A DNA stretch of 37,389 bases from Mesorhizobium sp. (GTDB lineage Bacteria > Pseudomonadota > Alphaproteobacteria > Rhizobiales > Rhizobiaceae): assembly GCF_024509055.1 (NCBI RefSeq), contig NZ_JANINM010000276.1:1-37389 (forward strand). Reading direction: 5' to 3'. Made by a program: the position numbers and the translations under genes. The notes under the pieces were generated by a model that worked only from the letters and a program-made list of their open reading frames with translations, searched no databases and was not told the DNA's origin. Positions 33,393 to 37,389 of the stretch are shown piece after piece (the stretch's first letter is position 1; the number at the start of each line of letters is the position of its first letter).

Positions 33393-35353
33393 TGCGTCTG
33401 CTCACCTTGATCCGGGCAATGCTCTCGCTGCGGCTGCTCGCCGCGCTCGCTGCGCTGCTGATCCCTGCTGCGGCATTCGCCGAACCCGGCGACGTGCAAA
33501 CCGCATGGCGGCTGCTCGACTATATGGCCGTCGATTATGGAGGCGCGGTCGCGAACGGTCGGATCAAGAGCGCGTCGGAATACGCCGAAATGAATGAGTT
33601 TGCCGCGTCGGTCTCGACACGGCTTCAAGGCCTGCCGGCGAAGCCGGAGCGCCAAGCCCTCATTCAGCGGGCCGCCAACCTCCAAGCGGTAATCGCGGAA
33701 AAGGGATCGACTGAACAGGTGGCAACACTGGCGCACGGGCTCGCGGCCGATCTGCTGCGCGCCTACCCGGTGCCGCTCGCGCCCGATAAGGCTCCGAACC
33801 TCGTCTCCGGCCATGCCCTGTTCCAACAATCCTGCGCGTCCTGTCACGGCATGACGGGCAACGGCCGTGGCCCCGACGCCGCCAAGCTCGCGACACCCCC
33901 GATCGCCTTTACCGATGCCGAACGTGCGCGCCAGCGCAGCGTCTTCGCGCTCTATCAGGTGGTGACGCAGGGCATCGACGGGACGGCGATGCAGAGCTTC
34001 GCCGATCTGCCGAACGATCAGCGCTGGGCGGTAGCATTCCGAGCCGGGAGCTTCGCCTTCACGGACGCGCAGGCGCGCGAAGGCGAGCGGCTGTGGAAAT
34101 CCGATCCGACCCTTCGCCGTCGCATCCCGGACCTGAAAACCCTGGTCGCACTCACCCCGGCCGCGCTCGGCGCGGCGATCGGCGACGCCAAGGCTGACGC
34201 CGTGCTCGCGTTCCTGCGTCGCCACCCTGAACAGGTGATGCAACAGGCTCCCGGCTCGCTCGCGGTCGCCCGCGCCAAACTCGCCGAAAGCGTGGCCGCT
34301 GCCCGGCGTGGCGATGCGCGGATGGCAAAAGAGCTGGCGCTGTCAGCCTATCTCGATGGGTTCGAGCCGATCGAACCAACGCTCACCGCGCGCGACGCGA
34401 CGCTGATGGGCCGAATCGAGGGCGCCATGGGGGAGTTCCGCGCCGCGATCGACCGGGGCGCATCGCCCGATGATCTCGCGGAGAAGGTCACGGTGCTGGG
34501 CGGCTTTTTCGATGATGCAGAAGCGGCGCTCGCGCCCGATGCCGCCACCGAGGCGTCCACGTTCCTGGGCGCGTTCACGATCCTGCTGCGTGAAGGGCTC
34601 GAAGCCCTGCTCATCGTCGTCGCCATGATCGCATTCCTGCGTAAAGCCGACCGCGGCGAGGCGCTGCGCTACGTTCATGGCGGCTGGGTCAGCGCGATCA
34701 TCGCGGGCGGAATCACCTGGGCGGTCGCCACCTATGCAATCGGGATCAGCGGCGCGAGCCGGGAGCTGACCGAAGGGTTCGGCTCGCTGTTCGCCGCGTT
34801 CGTGCTGCTCTCGGTCGGGATTTGGATGCACGGTAAGGCGCAAGCCGATCAGTGGCAGCGCTATATTCGCGAGAAGATGTCGCGGGCGCTCTCGGGCGGG
34901 TCGGGCTGGTTCCTGTTCGGACTCGCCTTCGTGGTCGTCTATCGCGAGGTTTTCGAGACGATCCTGTTCTACGCCGCTCTCTCCGCGCAAGGTGACAACG
35001 GGATGCTGCTCGCCGGCGCCGGATCGGCCATTGGACTGCTTGGTGTGATCGCCTGGGCAATGCTCCGCTACAGCCGCAAGCTGCCGATCGCGCAGTTCTT
35101 CCGCTATAGCTCCTGGCTCATGGCCGTTCTGACCGTCGTGCTTGCGGGCAAGGGCGTCGCCGCTCTCCAGGAGGCCGGCCTTATCAACATCGCACCGCTC
35201 GCGGACGTGCCGCGGCTGTCGATGCTAGGGTTATTCCCCACCTGGCAATCGGTGCTGGCGCAACTCCTGATGGCGGTCGCCATCGCAGTGGGGTTTGCCT
35301 GGAATCGGCGCAACCGATCTCGCTCGGGTTCCGGCCCGGCGACGGCTCACTAG
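33392..35353 (+). CDS. Cytochrome c-FTR1 family permease (PbrT-like)
   Basis: This 653-residue fusion has a signal peptide, a periplasmic cytochrome c domain (haem motif C148-A-S-C151-H152), a helical linker and a C-terminal FTR1 permease with about seven helices. Its two metal-transport motifs are REGLE (400-404) and REVFE (518-522). FTR1 proteins oxidise and import Fe; the same architecture occurs in PbrT, the Pb(II) uptake protein of pbr operons. GTG at 33392 overlaps the CDF stop (TAGTG) with GGGAG upstream. The cluster with MerR regulator, CDF and LspA supports the PbrT-like reading. Confidence 0.92.
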   Translation: MRLLTLIRAMLSLRLLAALAALLIPAAAFAEPGDVQTAWRLLDYMAVDYGGAVANGRIKSASEYAEMNEFAASVSTRLQGLPAKPERQALIQRAANLQAVIAEKGSTEQVATLAHGLAADLLRAYPVPLAPDKAPNLVSGHALFQQSCASCHGMTGNGRGPDAAKLATPPIAFTDAERARQRSVFALYQVVTQGIDGTAMQSFADLPNDQRWAVAFRAGSFAFTDAQAREGERLWKSDPTLRRRIPDLKTLVALTPAALGAAIGDAKADAVLAFLRRHPEQVMQQAPGSLAVARAKLAESVAAARRGDARMAKELALSAYLDGFEPIEPTLTARDATLMGRIEGAMGEFRAAIDRGASPDDLAEKVTVLGGFFDDAEAALAPDAATEASTFLGAFTILLREGLEALLIVVAMIAFLRKADRGEALRYVHGGWVSAIIAGGITWAVATYAIGISGASRELTEGFGSLFAAFVLLSVGIWMHGKAQADQWQRYIREKMSRALSGGSGWFLFGLAFVVVYREVFETILFYAALSAQGDNGMLLAGAGSAIGLLGVIAWAMLRYSRKLPIAQFFRYSSWLMAVLTVVLAGKGVAALQEAGLINIAPLADVPRLSMLGLFPTWQSVLAQLLMAVAIAVGFAWNRRNRSRSGSGPATAH

Positions 35354-35449
35354 GCGAGGCTCGCATTTGCCCCCGCTTCGCTCGCGCACACTGGCCGGCA
35401 TGTCGCGCATCCGCGACGGGCGCCAGGACCTCGCGGGTACGCAGCGGAC

Positions 35450-35974
35450 ATGAAAGCGGGCACGGCCACGCTGCTGATCGCCACGGGGGCCGCGCTAGAC
35501 CTGGCGACCAAGGCATGGGCGCGGGCTGCGCTCGAACCCTATGGGCCGGCGGGCGATTTCCTGCCCTTCGTCTCGCTGCGCCTGACCTTTAACGAGGGCG
35601 TGTCGTTCAGCCTGCTCGCCTCTGATGGCGACGTCGGGCGCGCCCTCCTGATCGGGCTCACGGCAATCCTGACCCTCGGCCTTGTCGCGTGGGCCTACCG
35701 CTCGCAGGGCTGGCAGCGCACGGCCTTAGCGGTCGCCGCGGCCGGCGCCGTGGGCAATCTGATCGACCGCGCCGCACGCTGGTCTGTAACCGACTTCCTC
35801 GGGCTGCACTTCGGGAGCTGGCACCCCTTCGTTTTCAACCTCGCCGACGTGTGGATTTCGCTCGGGGTCGGGCTACTGCTGCTCGGGCCATACTTACCCG
35901 CAAGAGGATCGACGGCAGAAGCGTTTCGCCGGAATGGCGCTGAACGCCCGGCAGCTACGGACGGAGGGCCGTGA
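35450..35974 (+). CDS. lspA: Lipoprotein signal peptidase (LspA/PbrC)
   Basis: This 174-residue inner-membrane aspartyl protease cleaves lipoprotein signal peptides. Conserved segments are LTFNEGVSFSLLA, AGAVGNLIDRAARWSVTDF (D115) and WHPFVFNLADVWI (D133), giving the two catalytic aspartates. Such lspA copies (pbrC) are characteristic of lead resistance clusters. It follows the FTR1 gene by 96 bp. A C-terminal tail after the last helix (ARGSTAEAFRRNGAERPAAT) is not conserved. A housekeeping lspA presumably exists elsewhere. Confidence 0.93.
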   Translation: MKAGTATLLIATGAALDLATKAWARAALEPYGPAGDFLPFVSLRLTFNEGVSFSLLASDGDVGRALLIGLTAILTLGLVAWAYRSQGWQRTALAVAAAGAVGNLIDRAARWSVTDFLGLHFGSWHPFVFNLADVWISLGVGLLLLGPYLPARGSTAEAFRRNGAERPAATDGGP

Positions 35975-36048
35975 TGACAGAGAGTTCTCGCGACAGGCGC
36001 CCTTGATGGAGGCAACCGTCCGCCCCCGCCTTTTCGGCTGATACCGAG

Positions 36049-36183
36049 CTAAGGCTTGTGTGCCGAGTAGATAGAAATGGAGCCGGTCGGCGTTGATATC
36101 GACTGGCGCTCGATCACGCGATCGAACCCCGCCGCGGCGAACATGCGGGGTAGCACGCCATCAGCGTTCGGCTGGGTGTTCGC
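36049..36183 (-). pseudogene. C-terminal remnant of a methyltransferase-like gene
   Basis: The minus strand ends with RMFAAAGFDRVIERQSISTP followed by TGSISIYSAHKP and a stop at 36049-36051. This resembles the tail of class I SAM-dependent methyltransferases. Upstream the frame is cut by the end of an IS3-family element near 36184. No start or methyltransferase core is present. The family call rests on a short segment only. Confidence 0.4.
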
Positions 36184-36617
36184 TGAGCAGCCCCCACCGG
36201 GTGGTCCGGGTAGATAGTTAGTGCATTGTCGTCTCCGCCGCCATTGCCGGGCGCAGGTGGAGCGAAGCGGAACCGGAGGCCGGCAATGGCGGCGTCGCCG
36301 CTTCTGGTGCGGGTGGGCGATAGCCCAGGCTGCTATGTGGCCGGATGGTGTTGTAGTGGCGCCGCCACGCCTCGATCAGCACTCTGGCCTCGGCGAGGCT
36401 GTAGAAGATCTCTCCGTTAAGCAGCTCGTCACGCAGCGAGCCATTGAAGCTCTCGTTGTAGCCGTTCTCCCATGGCGAGCCTGGCGTGATGTAGAGCGTG
36501 TTCACGCCGATCTGCCCAAGCCATTTCTGGACTGCGGTGGCGATGAACTCGCTGCCGTTGTCCGATCTGATATGGGCAGGCGGGCCCCGGTCAATGAACA
36601 GCTCGGCCAGGGCCGCC
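36184..36617 (-). mobile_element. IS3-family insertion sequence, 3' part
   Basis: This is the terminal part of an IS3-family element containing the end of orfB and a likely terminus near 36184 (TGAGCAGCCCCCACC). Its other part is displaced by an IS66-family element inserted at 36617/36618. The exact outer boundary is approximate. Confidence 0.7.
36218..36617 (-). pseudogene. IS3-family transposase OrfB, truncated
   Basis: The fragment of about 132 codons carries the rve integrase core: [12 protein letters not shown] with the second catalytic Asp, [20 protein letters not shown] with the catalytic Glu, and [18 protein letters not shown]. The N-terminal half with the first Asp is missing because the reading frame is interrupted at 36617 by an IS66 terminus. 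It is non-functional as it stands. Confidence 0.85.
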
Positions 36618-36702
36618 GTAAGCGTCCGGTGTTCCCCGCCTTGCTGACGAGGTGATGCGCAAGCCACAGGTGCGGCACTGTGGCAGGCACCGGTGCGGCA
36701 TT

Positions 36703-37080
36703 ATGGCGACGCGAATTATCGAGATGGTTGGGGCAGAGCCGCGGCGACGGTTCAGCGACGATGACAAGGCGCGGATCGTGTCGGAGGCGATGATGCCGGG
36801 GGCGAGCGTGCTGGACGTGGCACGGCGTCACCGGGTGTGCACGTCGCTGGTGTACCGCTGGCGACGCACGCTGCTGCGCGACGGGGTCGCAAGCGAAGCT
36901 TTGCCCTTGCCGGGCGCGGCGTTCGTGCCGGTCGAGGTGGCGAACGTGCCCATGGCGCCGCAGCCGGAGCCGCTCGGACCGGGTGTGGTGGAGGTGGTCG
37001 GCCCGGCCGGGCAGCGCATCCGCCTGGCACCTCCCATCGACGCGCGGGTGCTGAAGGCCGTGCTGGCCGGGTTCGCTTGA
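36703..37080 (+). CDS. tnpA: IS66 accessory protein TnpA
   Basis: This 125-residue protein has an N-terminal helix-turn-helix of the IS66 OrfA type (RRRFSDDDKARIVSEAMMPG, then VARRHRVCTSLVYRWRR). A Pro/Val-rich linker and C-terminal APPIDARVLKAVLAGFA follow. The ATG at 36703 gives the usual IS66 TnpA start (MATRIIEMV). The stop overlaps the presumed TTG start of tnpB by three bases of TTGA. Confidence 0.88.
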   Translation: MATRIIEMVGAEPRRRFSDDDKARIVSEAMMPGASVLDVARRHRVCTSLVYRWRRTLLRDGVASEALPLPGAAFVPVEVANVPMAPQPEPLGPGVVEVVGPAGQRIRLAPPIDARVLKAVLAGFA

Positions 37081-37389
37081 TCGGGCCGCCGAGCGGCGTC
37101 CGGGTGTATCTGGCGGCCGGGGTCACGGACATGCGCAAGGGTTTCGACGGACTGGCGGCGCTGGTGCAGCAGCGGCTGCGCCAGGATCCGTTCGGGGGTG
37201 CGGTGTACGCCTTCCGGGGCAGGCGCGGCGATCTGGTCAAGCTGCTGTGGTGGGATGGTCAGGGCCTCGTCCTCCATGCCAAGCGTCTGGAGCGTGGTCG
37301 GTTCACCTGGCCGACGACCGCGGACGGCGTCGCAGTGCTGACCCCGGCGCAGTTGTCGATGCTGCTCGAAGGGGTGGACTGGCGGCATC
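37077..37389 (+). CDS. tnpB: IS66 TnpB (Orf2), partial at window edge
   Basis: The frame begins at TTG 37077, overlapping the tnpA stop. It shows the IS66 Orf2 family sequence (VRVYLAAGVTDMRKGFDGLA, LRQDPFGGAVYAFRGRRGD, KLLWWDGQGLVLHAKRLERG). About 104 codons are present before the window ends, close to the complete length of this family (about 115). Confidence 0.88.
   Translation, partial: MIGPPSGVRVYLAAGVTDMRKGFDGLAALVQQRLRQDPFGGAVYAFRGRRGDLVKLLWWDGQGLVLHAKRLERGRFTWPTTADGVAVLTPAQLSMLLEGVDWRH

Larger units (their letters stand above)
36618..37389 (+). mobile_element. IS66-family element, left part (continues beyond window)
   Basis: The left terminus begins GTAAGCGTCCGGTG, matching the GTAAGCG start usual for IS66 elements. 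tnpA and the beginning of tnpB follow in order. The tnpC transposase and right end lie outside the window. Insertion within the IS3 orfB should have produced an 8-bp target duplication (GGGCCGCC, 36610-36617) at the unseen side. Confidence 0.8.

Noticed and set aside
33347..34243. 298-codon minus-strand open frame
   Set aside because: Antisense to the cytochrome c-FTR1 gene; no ribosome binding site or known domain.
1..37389. CRISPR arrays, tRNA or rRNA genes
   Set aside because: No regularly spaced direct repeats, cloverleaf-like sequence or rRNA-like stretch was seen on reading both strands.

Overview
The window looks like an accessory region (plasmid or genomic island) of a Sphingomonadaceae alphaproteobacterium. 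The evidence is a PEP-CTERM tail of the sphingomonad WAMMLIGFG type, a CYP152 P450 with the same length, substrate arginine (R241) and haem cysteine (C361) that I recall for P450SPalpha of Sphingomonas paucimobilis, a five-step hut pathway with HutF and HutG, a DUF6118 gene, and high GC with many 4-bp ATGA-type gene overlaps. No rRNA, tRNA or CRISPR array was seen.

Layout. (1) 105-3281: envelope and periplasmic metal-associated proteins (NTF2-like, DUF2231, glutaredoxin-MauE fusion, Met-rich peptide, two small secreted proteins). (2) 3664-5683: an orphan flagellar fliE, a Tat-type DsbA thioredoxin and a DUF305/PEP-CTERM protein. (3) 6196-9618: a cnrYXH-like sensor/anti-sigma/ECF sigma module, divergent copC-copD, an orphan fliQ, and a 16-Cys copper-storage (Csp) protein. 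(4) 9914-22112: a complete histidine utilisation locus with HutC repressor, two PepSY proteins, a TonB-dependent receptor, hutI-hutH-hutG-hutU-hutD and divergent hutF. (5) 22255-27588: DUF4396 membrane protein, an unclassified HhH plus PD-(D/E)XK-like nuclease, copA P1B-ATPase and cueR. (6) 27641-29622: a frameshifted DUF6118 gene and the CYP152 peroxygenase. (7) 29696-35974: MerR/MerT/GDCCVxC cluster, a Tat-exported aspartyl protease with PDZ, and a pbr-like cluster (MerR, CDF, cytochrome c-FTR1 permease, LspA). (8) 36049-37389: a methyltransferase remnant cut by an IS3-family element that is itself cut by an IS66-family element running off the window.

How it fits together. The main discovery is a putative regulon. 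Six intergenic sites share AGGG followed by two bases, exactly 13 bases, then GCGTA. They lie upstream of the cnrYXH-like module itself, copC-copD-fliQ, the Csp gene, the Met-rich peptide, the DUF4396 gene and copA. The sensor keeps all five metal ligands of Cupriavidus CnrX with identical spacing, yet its apparent targets are copper genes rather than Ni/Co efflux. A second regulon is visible through three YTGTATATACAR palindromes at hutC, the TonB receptor operon and the hutI/hutF divergent promoter, which are probable HutC operators. Two further MerR-family promoters with 19-bp spacers drive the mercury-like and lead-like clusters.
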